Positions 1-8,873 of a DNA stretch of 64,000 bases are shown piece after piece; position 1 is the stretch's first letter, and every line of letters begins with the position of its first letter. Position numbers and translations under genes: made by a program. The notes beneath the pieces are model-generated. The model worked only from the letters and a program-made list of their open reading frames with translations, was not told where the DNA came from and did no database searches. Origin of the DNA: Chitinophagales bacterium. GTDB lineage: Bacteria; Bacteroidota; Bacteroidia; Chitinophagales; JADIYW01. The stretch is from NCBI GenBank assembly GCA_020636535.1, contig JACJXT010000011.1, forward strand, positions 744,001 to 808,000, read 5' to 3'.

Positions 1-428
1 AATGGCAATGATGCTACTAATTTATTGGATTGCGATGTTAGCTCCAGTTTTTCTATTAATTCATTGCTCTTTGCTTTTAATTTATTATCATTTAGACCAT
101 ATATTCCACCAAAAAAAATAATATTTTCTTTTACGGTTAAGTCTTCATATAAAGAAAACTTTTGACTCATATATCCTATATTGGCTTTTATTTTTTCAGT
201 ATTTTTATATATGTCATAACCTGCAATTATAGCATCACCTGATGTAGGAATTGACAAACCACACAACATACGCATTGCCGTAGTTTTTCCTGCACCATTA
301 GCACCTAAAAAACCAAATATTTCACCTTTATATACATTAAATGTAATATTATCTACAGCAGTAAAATCACCAAACTTTTTAGTAAGATTTTTTGTTTGAA
401 TTACAATATCGTTGGTATTAATTGCCAT
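1..428 (-). CDS. ABC transporter ATP-binding protein (partial, cut by left edge)
   Basis: This is the N-terminal ~142 residues of an ABC ATPase; the rest lies outside the window. The Walker A motif GANGAGKTT is at residues 42-50, and a Q-loop region (GYMSQKFSLYEDLTV) follows the usual ABC-2 exporter pattern. The ATG at 428 overlaps the stop of the upstream ATPase gene by 11 bases, so the two are translationally coupled. It is a second, distinct nucleotide-binding protein. With the preceding gene it resembles the two halves of E. coli YbhF, encoded here as two polypeptides. It probably powers an ABC-2 type membrane pump whose permease genes should follow past the left edge. The substrate is unknown. 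Confidence 0.9.
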   Translation of the reverse strand, partial: MAINTNDIVIQTKNLTKKFGDFTAVDNITFNVYKGEIFGFLGANGAGKTTAMRMLCGLSIPTSGDAIIAGYDIYKNTEKIKANIGYMSQKFSLYEDLTVKENIIFFGGIYGLNDNKLKAKSNELIEKLELTSQSNKLVASLP

Positions 429-1350
429 TTGAACTGTTTGACATTTGTTGAATAAAACAATCTTCTATAGTTGGTGATATTGGATTTATAATAATATTTT
501 CTAACTGGTTTTGTTGTAAGGTATTGGTTAAAACCTGTATATTATTATTGTTGTGTTCTTTAAATGAAATGTGATGAAATTCTCCAAATGAATATACTGT
601 TTGAATTTGTTTGTTGGCTCTTAATAAATTTAAAAGCCGACTCATATCATTAGCTTTTATGGCATATAATTGATGTTTATAGTCTTTAATAATTTGTTGT
701 GGTGTATTAACCGACATTATTTTACCATCTTGTATTAAAGCAATTTTTTCGCACAAATTAGCTTCATCCATATAAGGTGTTGAAACAAGAATAGTAATGC
801 CTTCCGTTTTTAGATGTTTAAGCATTTCCCAAAATTCTTTTCTCGAAACAGTATCTACACCAGTTGTAGGTTCATCTAAGAACAAAACCGTTGGTCTGTG
901 AATTAATGCACAACACAATGCTAATTTTTGTTTCATTCCACCAGATAATTGTCCAGCTAATCTATCTTTAAAAGGTTCTAATTGTTCGTATATAGATTTG
1001 ATTAAATTATAGTTTTGTTGAATACTGGTATTAAAAATAGTAGCAAAAAAGTGTAGATTTTCAGATACACTCATGTCTTGATACAAAGAAAATTTTCCAG
1101 GCATATAACCAACTCTTTTTCTAATGGCTTTATATTCGTTTACTACATCGAAGTTATTTACAGTAGCACGACCTTCATCTGGTAACAATAAAGTAGTTAA
1201 AATTCTAAAGAGTGTAGTTTTACCTGCACCATCTGGACCAATCAATCCAAAAAGTGCTCCTTTTTCAATTTCTAAATTAATATTATCTAAAGCTTTATGT
1301 TTTAGTTTAGGATATGTTTTACTTATATTTTCAACTAAAACATCAGTCAT
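418..1350 (-). CDS. ABC transporter ATP-binding protein, YbhF first-half-like
   Basis: A 310-residue cytoplasmic ABC ATPase. Walker A GPDGAGKTT is at residues 38-46, the LSGGMKQ signature near 135-141, and Walker B VLFLDEP near 155-161. The switch region reads STPYMDEA, so the usual H-loop histidine is replaced by proline. This may mean reduced hydrolysis at this site in a heterodimer with the next ATPase. The last ~85 residues form the C-terminal extension common in drug and lipid ABC-2 exporters. It overlaps the adaptor gene upstream by 8 bases and the next ATPase by 11, a tight operon. By context it energises a TolC-linked efflux pump. Confidence 0.92.
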   Translation of the reverse strand: MTDVLVENISKTYPKLKHKALDNINLEIEKGALFGLIGPDGAGKTTLFRILTTLLLPDEGRATVNNFDVVNEYKAIRKRVGYMPGKFSLYQDMSVSENLHFFATIFNTSIQQNYNLIKSIYEQLEPFKDRLAGQLSGGMKQKLALCCALIHRPTVLFLDEPTTGVDTVSRKEFWEMLKHLKTEGITILVSTPYMDEANLCEKIALIQDGKIMSVNTPQQIIKDYKHQLYAIKANDMSRLLNLLRANKQIQTVYSFGEFHHISFKEHNNNNIQVLTNTLQQNQLENIIINPISPTIEDCFIQQMSNSSNGN

Positions 1351-2332
1351 TATTAATGAATTTTATTTCGCCGTACATTCCAATTTTGTAAGCACCATTA
1401 TTTTGCACCTTTATTTTTACAGCATAAACCATATTGGCTCTATCTTCTTTTGTTTGAATGGTTTTTGGCGTAAACTCAGCTTTATTGCTAATCCAAGTAA
1501 TAATACCTTTTGTTGAGTTGAACCCATTGTTGCCATCGTCAGTAAGTACTTCTACAGTATCGTTGAGTTTTATTTTTGCTAATTGATTGCCTGTTACATA
1601 AACTCTTAAAATAATTGTAGATAAATCGGCAATTTTGTAGAGTGGTTTTCCTACAGTTGTAAATTCACCGCTATAAGCATATTGAGTTAAAACTGTTCCT
1701 TTAAATTCATTTATAATAGTTCCATCAGATATTTGATTTTTAATAATGTCTAATTTTTTTTCACCAGGATTTTTCTCACTCAGTATTGCTTTGTTTTGAA
1801 TGCCTGCAGTTTGTTGTGCTGCTTGAATTTGAGCATTTAACACGCTAATTTGTTTCTTGGCTGTCTGAATTTGTTTTTGTAAAACTTCTTGTTGTCCAAC
1901 TAAGTCATCTAATTGTTTTTTAGGTGCTGCATTGGCATTAACTAAATTTTGAAATCGGAGAACTTCTTTATTTAAAACAGTTAATTGTTGTTCGAGTGTT
2001 GCAATTTGACTTTTTTGGGTATTGATTTGTGCATTTAGTATTTCAATTTGAGGTGCAGCCGTAGTTGTTTTATCGTTAATTGCATTGATAGTAGCTTCTA
2101 TTTGATTGGCTTGTAGTTGCAAGTTGGTTACATCAATTTTACCAATAGTATCGTTGGCTTGTAGTGTACTTCCTTCTTCTATGTTTAATGATAGAATTTT
2201 TCCAGTAGCTTCTGCACTAATAATTCTTTCTACAGCTTCAAAAGAACCAGAAGCATCAAAGTCTTTCTCGTTTCTTTTACAAGCATTTAAACTTAGAATA
2301 AAAATAATGATGATAATATGATATTTATTCAT
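1343..2332 (-). CDS. HlyD/YbhG-family periplasmic adaptor lipoprotein
   Basis: A 329-residue membrane-fusion protein. The N-terminus is a lipoprotein signal with lipobox LNAC (Cys18), so it is anchored in a membrane by lipid. Residues ~30-70 form the first half of a biotinyl-lipoyl-like domain. Residues ~75-200 are a long glutamine- and alanine-rich coiled-coil hairpin that should contact the TolC-type channel. The C-terminal half holds the beta-barrel (ADLSTIILRVYVTGNQLAKI region). It lies between the TolC-like gene (12-base gap) and the ATPases (8-base overlap), the YbhG position in the E. coli ybiH-ybhGFSR system. Family is clear; substrate is not. Confidence 0.92.
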   Translation of the reverse strand: MNKYHIIIIIFILSLNACKRNEKDFDASGSFEAVERIISAEATGKILSLNIEEGSTLQANDTIGKIDVTNLQLQANQIEATINAINDKTTTAAPQIEILNAQINTQKSQIATLEQQLTVLNKEVLRFQNLVNANAAPKKQLDDLVGQQEVLQKQIQTAKKQISVLNAQIQAAQQTAGIQNKAILSEKNPGEKKLDIIKNQISDGTIINEFKGTVLTQYAYSGEFTTVGKPLYKIADLSTIILRVYVTGNQLAKIKLNDTVEVLTDDGNNGFNSTKGIITWISNKAEFTPKTIQTKEDRANMVYAVKIKVQNNGAYKIGMYGEIKFINND

Positions 2333-2344
2333 TGGTGATGAAAT

Positions 2345-3604
2345 TTAATTTCCTGAAATATAATTGTATTGATAAATTGCCATAAGTAATTCTGTTTGAT
2401 GTAAAACTAAATCGAGCTTGGCTTTACTTGCTGCATTAACATAATTAATATAATCTAAAGCAGAAATTAAACCATTGTCTAACTGAATATTGGCGGTTGT
2501 TTTTATTGCCTCTCTAAGTTCAATTAATTGCTTGTCATTTTCTATAAAAGATTGATATTTAGCAATTGTAGCATCTTGTTGTTTTAATTGAATGCTATTA
2601 TTGAGTTCAAAAACTTTTTGTTGAGATTGAATATTCTGTTGATTAATAGTAATTATTTTTTTATCTTTTTTTATAGTATATAGTTGACCAATATTCCAAT
2701 TCATTTTTAGTCCACCAATATAATAAGGCGAAAAATCATTTTTTAAGAAATTTAAAGCAGGTCTTCCATATCCACCTTGAAAAAATACACCAAATTGAGG
2801 AATTAATTTATTGTTGATTTGCTTGTATTGAAGCTCATTTGACAATTGTTGGCGTTCAAATAAATGTAGTTCTGGTCTTTGATTGTTGTTAATTGGTAGC
2901 GTTGTTTTAGGAATAGTAAGTGTTGTAAGCATACCAATATTTTTTCCTGTTAATATTGCTAATATATTAATGTAAGCATTTTTTTGAGCTTTATTTTCTG
3001 CTATTTTTTGTTGTGTATTAATGAGTTCTGCTTTTATTAAATTAGCATTAGTAGGTATTGCTGTGCCATTTTCTATTGCAGCTTCTGTTTTGCTAAGTGT
3101 ACTATCATAATCAGCATAAAGTAATTGCAATTGTTTACTGTACTCATCTATTAATATAATTCCGAAATAAATTTGATTTATTCTATTTTTTAATTCATAC
3201 AAATTAACTTCTAATTGTTGAGCATTAATAGCGGCATTTGCATTAATTTGTTCTTTGGTGTTTTTTATAATTTTGGCATTACTAAGTGGAATAAAAAGAT
3301 CTGCATAAATTTTATATTGGTCTTTATTTAATGATGGAATTTCTATATTGGGTAATTGAATTGGTAATGAGGTAACTTCTGACTGATAGCTTGCTTGTGC
3401 TTGAATATTAATTTGTGGCAAAAATGCTTTTGTTGCATTAGATAAATTATATATTTTGGCTTCTTCAATTAACTTTAGTTGTTCAATTAATGGATAATTT
3501 TCTTTTGACCAAGCATAACATTCTTCAATAGTAATAGTAGTTAAATTTTGTGCATTACTATAAAAAGTTAATAATACTAATAAATAGAATAGTATTCGTT
3601 TCAT
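2345..3604 (-). CDS. TolC-family outer-membrane efflux protein
   Basis: A 419-residue outer-membrane channel subunit. A Sec signal peptide (MKRILFYLLVLLTFYSNAQ) is followed by the long helical pairs typical of the OEP family, rich in Gln, Asn, Ala and Leu, with two internal OEP halves. It has no lipobox, unlike many proteobacterial OprM-type channels. It sits 9 bases after the TetR gene and 12 before the adaptor gene, so one transcript appears to encode repressor, channel, adaptor and ATPases. As a trimer it would form the exit duct of the pump across the periplasm and outer membrane. Confidence 0.92.
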   Translation of the reverse strand: MKRILFYLLVLLTFYSNAQNLTTITIEECYAWSKENYPLIEQLKLIEEAKIYNLSNATKAFLPQINIQAQASYQSEVTSLPIQLPNIEIPSLNKDQYKIYADLFIPLSNAKIIKNTKEQINANAAINAQQLEVNLYELKNRINQIYFGIILIDEYSKQLQLLYADYDSTLSKTEAAIENGTAIPTNANLIKAELINTQQKIAENKAQKNAYINILAILTGKNIGMLTTLTIPKTTLPINNNQRPELHLFERQQLSNELQYKQINNKLIPQFGVFFQGGYGRPALNFLKNDFSPYYIGGLKMNWNIGQLYTIKKDKKIITINQQNIQSQQKVFELNNSIQLKQQDATIAKYQSFIENDKQLIELREAIKTTANIQLDNGLISALDYINYVNAASKAKLDLVLHQTELLMAIYQYNYISGN

Positions 3605-3613
3605 TTTTTAGGT

Positions 3614-4210
3614 TTATTCATTATAAGAAATACTTTTTAACCAAATTGGTATTAATTTTTTTCTTTCTTTTAAGATAGAGTTGTATTGAACATCAGGCAA
3701 TTGAAAGACATTTTTAATTAATGGCATTGCTATAAACGGAAATGCTATAAAAGCCATTGTGTTTATACCAATATGAATTGGATTAATTTTATAATTTACT
3801 TCTTGTTTAAACTGTTCCAATAAATATGATTTTTTTATTTGTTTAAAAACGCCAATCTTTTTAATTAATTCTTCTGGATTTTGCCTTATTTCATTTAAAA
3901 TAAAAGTTGGAACATCTGGATTTTCAATCAATAAATCGGTATAATGTATTACAAATTGCTCTAATTTTTCTTCTATGCTGGTATGTTTGTCATTCAAAAT
4001 AGGCAATACACCATTTAAAATATGCTGTATCGACTCTAACATAATAATATCGTACAGTTTCTTTTTACTTCTAAAATAGTAATTAACCAAAGCCAAATTA
4101 ATATTAGCAGCTTTTGCAATATCTCTAGTCTTAGTTGCTGCAAATCCTTTTTCGTGAAAAATTTTTCTAGCAGTTTCTTTAATTAATATTTCTGTTTCGT
4201 TGGTATTCAT
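3614..4210 (-). CDS. TetR/AcrR-family transcriptional regulator
   Basis: A 198-residue one-component repressor. The N-terminal helix-turn-helix spans residues ~24-55 (TRDIAKAANINLALVNYYF, then the FRSKKKLYD start of helix 4). The remaining ~140 residues are a helical ligand and dimer domain. It is the first gene of the efflux operon, comparable to CecR (YbiH), which controls ybhGFSR in E. coli. The likely role is ligand-sensing autorepression of the pump. The operator would lie in the 141-base A+T-rich gap before the divergent lipase gene; I saw no convincing palindrome there. Confidence 0.92.
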   Translation of the reverse strand: MNTNETEILIKETARKIFHEKGFAATKTRDIAKAANINLALVNYYFRSKKKLYDIIMLESIQHILNGVLPILNDKHTSIEEKLEQFVIHYTDLLIENPDVPTFILNEIRQNPEELIKKIGVFKQIKKSYLLEQFKQEVNYKINPIHIGINTMAFIAFPFIAMPLIKNVFQLPDVQYNSILKERKKLIPIWLKSISYNE

Positions 4211-4351
4211 AAAAAATATTAGTAGTATAAAGTTAAATTAAAATTTTGATTTAAACAAATGATTAATACAATTTTTTAAATTAATATTAATTTTGTTCAA
4301 AAAAATAAATACGCAATTGTAAAATCTTAATTAATTTCTTATATTAGATTA

Positions 4352-6325
4352 ATGAAGCACTTTTACTTTCTTTTATTTTGTAGTGTATTGCTACCTACCA
4401 AGGCAGTTACTATAACTACTCAAAATTTGCCAGCACCAGCCAACTACGATTGTGGCGATGCTAAAGCTAAACTTAACAATGTATTGTTTGGAGCAACACC
4501 ACCAAATGCTAGTCCAAATCAGCCAGTAATAGTATTTGTACATGGTTGGTTTGATAATGGTTATTCTTGGTTTATGGCAAAAAATCAGTGGTATCAAAAA
4601 TGCTATAATGCTGGTTATAATACGGCTTTCTTTTTTCATACTAGAAGTGGCTTAATGCAAGAAAATGGTGCCGTAATTGCCGATATGATTCGTGCTACTT
4701 GCGAGCATTTTAATACCAATAATGTAATTGCAGTTTGTCATAGTAAAGGTGGTTTAGATATGGAATTTGCTTTGTACAATTCTGGAATTGCCGATTCTGT
4801 AAGTGGTGTTATTACGCTATCTTCTCCTTTTTATGGTGCAGCATTAGGTGATTTTATTGCTAATCCACTAATAAAATTAGTAACAGAAAACATACCAATT
4901 GTTGGCGAAATTTTTAGAGGTAAAGGTACTTACCAATTGCAAACAGCTTATATGACTGGTGTTGTTAGACCAATGATGGATAATAGTGCAGAAAATCGAC
5001 CTGAAAAATTTAGATGTTTTGGTGCTTGGGGTTTTAATAATATCATGCGTTTCCCACCAAATATTCCAGATGATATTGCTAAAGTAGTTTTTTATGAACA
5101 ATATAGACCTTTGTGTTTTGATATTCCTGGATTAGGTGTTATTGCTGGTGGTTTAATGACTGCTGGTTTTACGCTATTAGGTGGAGTGAGTAAAATTATT
5201 CCTATTCCTTCTGCATATCAATATCCAAATTATGATAATAATAAATATACAGATGGATTAGTTTCGTACTATTCTGCTTTTAGACCTGGTGCTACTGAAG
5301 TCTCTGAACGACCACCAAGTACAAACTCTTTTTTAAATCATGTAGATGTGTTGTTGTCGTCTGAAACTTGGGACGAAGTGTATGAACAGATACAATATTG
5401 TACTCAAAATCCTGTGTTGCGAAAAGCTAATCAAGCAAGTGTTCCTACCAATAAATCATATCAAAGAGATGCTATTGCTAGTAATTATAACTTACTTAAA
5501 ACAAAAACACTTCCTATAACAGTAAATCGTCAAACACAGTTGCAATTAATTGGAAATTATAATAATTTAAATATAAAAATATATAATAATAATCAATTAA
5601 TAAAAACAATACAACAAGATTTAGCCACTGATTCTTATATCAATTTATTTCATAGCATAGACTTATCTGACTTAAATGAAAATACCAATTATACGCTAGA
5701 ATTTAATCAAGCAGTAACTGCCTTATTTGTTGATGGAAATGAAGCAGCTTTATCATTAGCATTCAATCAAAATTATGCTACCAATACAGATTTAAACAGT
5801 TTAAAAATATATGCAAATAATTTTAATGCTAACTATAAAGAGATACAAGTAGAAGCAATACTTAATAGAAATATGGACGAATTTACTGATGTTGTTTATG
5901 AGTCGTCTATTACTATACCAATGATATTTAATCAACAAGAACAGTGTTATCAAATTAAGGAAATACCAAATCTTAAAAATGGAATTTATAATTTAACGAT
6001 AGTAGCCAATACTAAGACTATTAGTAGAACACTTACTACAAGTATTGCTATTAATAAGAATGAAGTATTAAATAAAAATAGTAAATTATATATATATCCA
6101 AATATTATTAGTAATAACGATGTGCAATTAAAATATTATAGTGCTGTATCTAAAAATGATATAATTAATATATATAATTTAGAAGGAAAACTAATATTTC
6201 AACAAGCTGTAAATCTTCAAGCAGGAGAGAACCAATTGACATTAAATACAAGTAATGTTAGTTTAGCAAAAGGTATATATATTGTACAACTAAACGAAAG
6301 TAGTGCTAAAATTATTAAGCAGTAG
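4352..6325 (+). CDS. Secreted lipase-like alpha/beta hydrolase with T9SS C-terminal sorting domain
   Basis: 657 residues. A Sec signal peptide covers residues 1-18. The hydrolase domain (~55-335) has the oxyanion HG at 64-65 (VFVHGWFDNG) and a nucleophile elbow CHSKG with Ser131; the first elbow residue is Cys rather than the usual Gly. Asp301 (YTDGLVS) and His330 (FLNHVD) fit the acid and base positions of triacylglycerol lipases. A middle beta-rich region (~370-570) follows. The last ~80 residues have the T9SS type A pattern (YIYPN, then LKYYS, NIYNLEGKLI, and GIYIVQL). I infer export by T9SS and an extracellular or surface esterase or lipase. It converges on pyrB, overlapping its stop end by 11 bases. 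Confidence 0.88.
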   Translation: MKHFYFLLFCSVLLPTKAVTITTQNLPAPANYDCGDAKAKLNNVLFGATPPNASPNQPVIVFVHGWFDNGYSWFMAKNQWYQKCYNAGYNTAFFFHTRSGLMQENGAVIADMIRATCEHFNTNNVIAVCHSKGGLDMEFALYNSGIADSVSGVITLSSPFYGAALGDFIANPLIKLVTENIPIVGEIFRGKGTYQLQTAYMTGVVRPMMDNSAENRPEKFRCFGAWGFNNIMRFPPNIPDDIAKVVFYEQYRPLCFDIPGLGVIAGGLMTAGFTLLGGVSKIIPIPSAYQYPNYDNNKYTDGLVSYYSAFRPGATEVSERPPSTNSFLNHVDVLLSSETWDEVYEQIQYCTQNPVLRKANQASVPTNKSYQRDAIASNYNLLKTKTLPITVNRQTQLQLIGNYNNLNIKIYNNNQLIKTIQQDLATDSYINLFHSIDLSDLNENTNYTLEFNQAVTALFVDGNEAALSLAFNQNYATNTDLNSLKIYANNFNANYKEIQVEAILNRNMDEFTDVVYESSITIPMIFNQQEQCYQIKEIPNLKNGIYNLTIVANTKTISRTLTTSIAINKNEVLNKNSKLYIYPNIISNNDVQLKYYSAVSKNDIINIYNLEGKLIFQQAVNLQAGENQLTLNTSNVSLAKGIYIVQLNESSAKIIKQ

Positions 6326-7241
6326 TATTTGCCAACAAGTACATACAAGCCATGCGAACTGCAACACCATTTTCTACTTGATGTAGTATAATAGAATGAT
6401 GAGAATCAGCAACATCACTGGTAATCTCTACACCTCTGTTAATTGGTCCTGGATGCATTATTACAATTTCTTTTTTTAGTTTGTCTAACCTTGTTTTGTT
6501 TACACCAAAGTACATAGCATATTCTCTTAAAGAAGGAAAGTATTGTGTTTGTTGTCGTTCTAATTGAATTCTCAAAATGTTAGCTACATCACACCACGCC
6601 AGCGTTTCATCAATATTGTAAGAAATATTAACGCCAAGTTCTGCTATATTTTTTGGCAACAATGTTGGTGGCGAACAAAGCGTAACTTCTGCACCTAATT
6701 TTTGTAGACAATAAATATTAGATAGTGCTACTCTACTGTGCATAACATCACCAATGATAGCAATTTTCTTGCCTTTTAAAGTGCCTAATTTTTCTCTAAT
6801 AGAAAAGGCATCTAACAACGCTTGCGTAGGATGTTCGTGAGTACCATCGCCAGCATTTAAGATAACGGCATCAATTTTATCTGCTAGAAAATAACAAGCA
6901 CCAGGACTTGGATGTCGCATGACCAACATATCTACTTTCATGGCTAAAATATTGTTGACCGTATCTAAAAGCGTTTCGCCTTTTTTAACCGACGATGATG
7001 ACGATGCAAAGTTAACCACATCAGCACTAAGTCGTTTTTGAGCCAACTCAAATGAAATTTTTGTTCTAGTAGAATTTTCAAAAAACAGATTGGCAATAGT
7101 AATATCTCTTAGTGTAGGTACTTTTTTTATTGGTCGGTTAATTACTTCCTTAAAGTTAACAGCAGTATCTAATATCAATTCAATATCATTGGTTTGTAGT
7201 GGTTCAATGGCTATTAAATGTTTTGTACTTAACTGTCCCAT
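6315..7241 (-). CDS. pyrB: Aspartate carbamoyltransferase catalytic subunit
   Basis: 308 residues, normal for the family. It joins carbamoyl phosphate and L-aspartate to give N-carbamoyl-L-aspartate, the committed step of pyrimidine synthesis, in the cytoplasm. The carbamoyl-phosphate loop STRT is at residues 57-60 within FFENSTRTKISFE. The HPTQALLD motif and the C-terminal MHPGPINRGVE aspartate-binding loop are both present. It starts 4 bases after the pyrR stop, so pyrR-pyrB form an operon as in Gram-positive and many Bacteroidota genomes. No pyrI regulatory-chain gene is adjacent, so it probably works as an unregulated trimer or with a dihydroorotase encoded elsewhere. Confidence 0.97.
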   Translation of the reverse strand: MGQLSTKHLIAIEPLQTNDIELILDTAVNFKEVINRPIKKVPTLRDITIANLFFENSTRTKISFELAQKRLSADVVNFASSSSSVKKGETLLDTVNNILAMKVDMLVMRHPSPGACYFLADKIDAVILNAGDGTHEHPTQALLDAFSIREKLGTLKGKKIAIIGDVMHSRVALSNIYCLQKLGAEVTLCSPPTLLPKNIAELGVNISYNIDETLAWCDVANILRIQLERQQTQYFPSLREYAMYFGVNKTRLDKLKKEIVIMHPGPINRGVEITSDVADSHHSIILHQVENGVAVRMACMYLLANTTA

Positions 7242-7245
7242 ATTT

Positions 7246-7767
7246 TTAATTTACAAATACAACTTTATTATTTTTATTATTCCAGTCAACTTTAACTTGT
7301 ATATTTTCAATAGTATCTACCGACTGTCCAACATAGTCTGGTTGAATAGGTAACTCTCTTTTAAATCTTCTGTCGATTAAAGTAAGCAACTCAATTTTTT
7401 TAGGTCTACCATACATTAATAAAGCACCCATTGCAGCTCTTACAGTTCTTCCTGTATATAATACATCATCTACTAATATGATTTTTTTATCTTCAATTTC
7501 AAAAGAGATATTCGTAGTATTTGCTGTTACAATTTTTCCTCGTCTAAAATCATCTCTATGAAAAGTGTCATCAATACTACCATGATATACTTTATTTTTG
7601 CTAATAGACTGTAGTATAGTATATATTTTTTCTGATAATAAAATACCACGAGGTTGAATGCCAATTAAAAAAATTTCTTCATTTAAATAGTTTTCTAAAA
7701 CTTCTCTACTTAATCGTTGAAGCATTAAGTGAATTTGTGTATTGTTTAACAACAATTGTGATGACAT
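7246..7767 (-). CDS. pyrR: PyrR bifunctional pyrimidine regulator / uracil phosphoribosyltransferase
   Basis: 173 residues from the ATG at 7767; a GTG at 7773 would add two residues (V-L). The PRPP-binding loop VDDVLYTGRTVRAAM is diagnostic of type I phosphoribosyltransferases. The basic and FHRDDFR segments match PyrR, which binds pyr mRNA in Bacillus and also has UPRTase activity. RNA-binding control in Bacteroidota is inference. A CAAAnnTA (TAnnTTTG on the minus strand) box at 7773-7780 abuts the ATG, which favours the ATG start and a very short leader, leaving no room for a classic attenuator before pyrR. Confidence 0.94.
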   Translation of the reverse strand: MSSQLLLNNTQIHLMLQRLSREVLENYLNEEIFLIGIQPRGILLSEKIYTILQSISKNKVYHGSIDDTFHRDDFRRGKIVTANTTNISFEIEDKKIILVDDVLYTGRTVRAAMGALLMYGRPKKIELLTLIDRRFKRELPIQPDYVGQSVDTIENIQVKVDWNNKNNKVVFVN

Positions 7768-7865
7768 CAGCACAAAAATAAATAAATAATTTTAATCTCA
7801 TTTTATTTTGTTTTTTAACATTTTATTTAATAACTTGCCTAGGTTATCAACAATTTGTTTAGAAT

Positions 7866-8591
7866 ATGGAACAATTTAATGTAATAATGTGGATAATTAT
7901 ACCAATAGCAAGTGCTTTATTGGGCGTAATTATTACTGCTTGGTATTTTAATAGCAGAAGCAATTCTAAAAAAGATTCTTATAAAGAACTTAAGGCAGAA
8001 CACGAAGAATTGAAAAAAATGAAAGCTAATTTTTTGTTGCCTAGTAATGATGCTCAAGCAATGAAACACAAGGTTTTTGCACTAGAAAAGGAAAACTGCA
8101 ATTTAGAGAAACAGCTAAAATCTATTAACAAAGACAATGAATTGCATTTAAATGAGCTTGTTAATACAAAGTATGAAGAGTTAACTAAGCAAGTAAAGCA
8201 GTTAAAATCTTATATTATTGAATTAGAAGAGGAGTTATCGTTTAAAAATAAAGACGACCATCAACTTTTAACTAAAAAAGAAAAAATAATTTCTATTCCA
8301 GATGATGAGTTAGACCGTATAAAAGCAAAAAATACAGTTATTAATTTTGATAGAATTGGCTTTGCTACAATAGAAGATAAAGATGACTTAACTGTAATTA
8401 ATGGCATTGGTGCTAATGTAGAAAAACGATTGAATTTAATAGGAATTTTTACGCTAGAACAAATTGCCAACTTTAATGATGAAGATATTATTAAAGTAAA
8501 TCATGCAATAGAATTTTTTCCTGGAAGAATTGCCAAAGACAATTGGGTAGAACAAGCCAAACAAGAGTTAAAGTTTAGAAGTATAATATAG
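7866..8591 (+). CDS. Membrane-anchored coiled-coil protein with C-terminal helix-hairpin-helix-like domain
   Basis: 241 residues. One N-terminal transmembrane segment (residues ~7-28, IMWIIIPIASALLGVIITAW) leads into a charged coiled coil (~35-135). The C-terminal ~65 residues (DDLTVINGIGANVEKRL through KDNWVEQAKQEL) match the helix-hairpin-helix-like fold seen at the end of several Bacteroidota and alphaproteobacterial proteins, with the GIGxxxEKxL turn. That domain resembles DNA-binding HhH units, but no specific role is known to me. It is transcribed alone, divergent from pyrR and followed by a repeat-rich gap. Function unassigned. Confidence 0.75.
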   Translation: MEQFNVIMWIIIPIASALLGVIITAWYFNSRSNSKKDSYKELKAEHEELKKMKANFLLPSNDAQAMKHKVFALEKENCNLEKQLKSINKDNELHLNELVNTKYEELTKQVKQLKSYIIELEEELSFKNKDDHQLLTKKEKIISIPDDELDRIKAKNTVINFDRIGFATIEDKDDLTVINGIGANVEKRLNLIGIFTLEQIANFNDEDIIKVNHAIEFFPGRIAKDNWVEQAKQELKFRSII

Positions 8592-8645
8592 ATACTAGAA
8601 CTTGTTGTCCATTTGGGCGTCATTCGTAGTATGACGAAGAAATTT

Positions 8646-8750
8646 ACCTGCCTACCGCAGGCAGGTCAGGAATCTCCAGCGTCATTGCTGTGGAAACAGC
8701 AATCTGTTGTAAAAAAGATTCCCAATCAAGCCTGCCTGTCGGCAGACAGG
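8646..8750. repeat. Intergenic element with three consecutive hairpins
   Basis: This fills most of the 282-base gap after 8591. Hairpin 1 at 8646-8666 has arms ACCTGCC/GGCAGGT. Hairpin 2 at 8684-8703 has arms ATTGCTGT/ACAGCAAT closing a GGAA tetraloop. Hairpin 3 at 8731-8750 has arms CCTGCCTG/CAGACAGG with one mismatch. Elements containing CAGGCAGG palindromes and 'gattccc...gaatgacg' text are typical dispersed intergenic repeats of Bacteroidota genomes. The region is locally richer in G+C than its surroundings. Confidence 0.7.
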
Positions 8751-8873
8751 TTGAGAATGACGATTTTTCCTTTATTTTACTTCTAAATACATAACAGGAT
8801 ACTAGACTATTTTCCATTTTGAGTGAAATATAATGTAGTGAGGAAAAAACTCTAATTTAGTATAGTAGATAAC

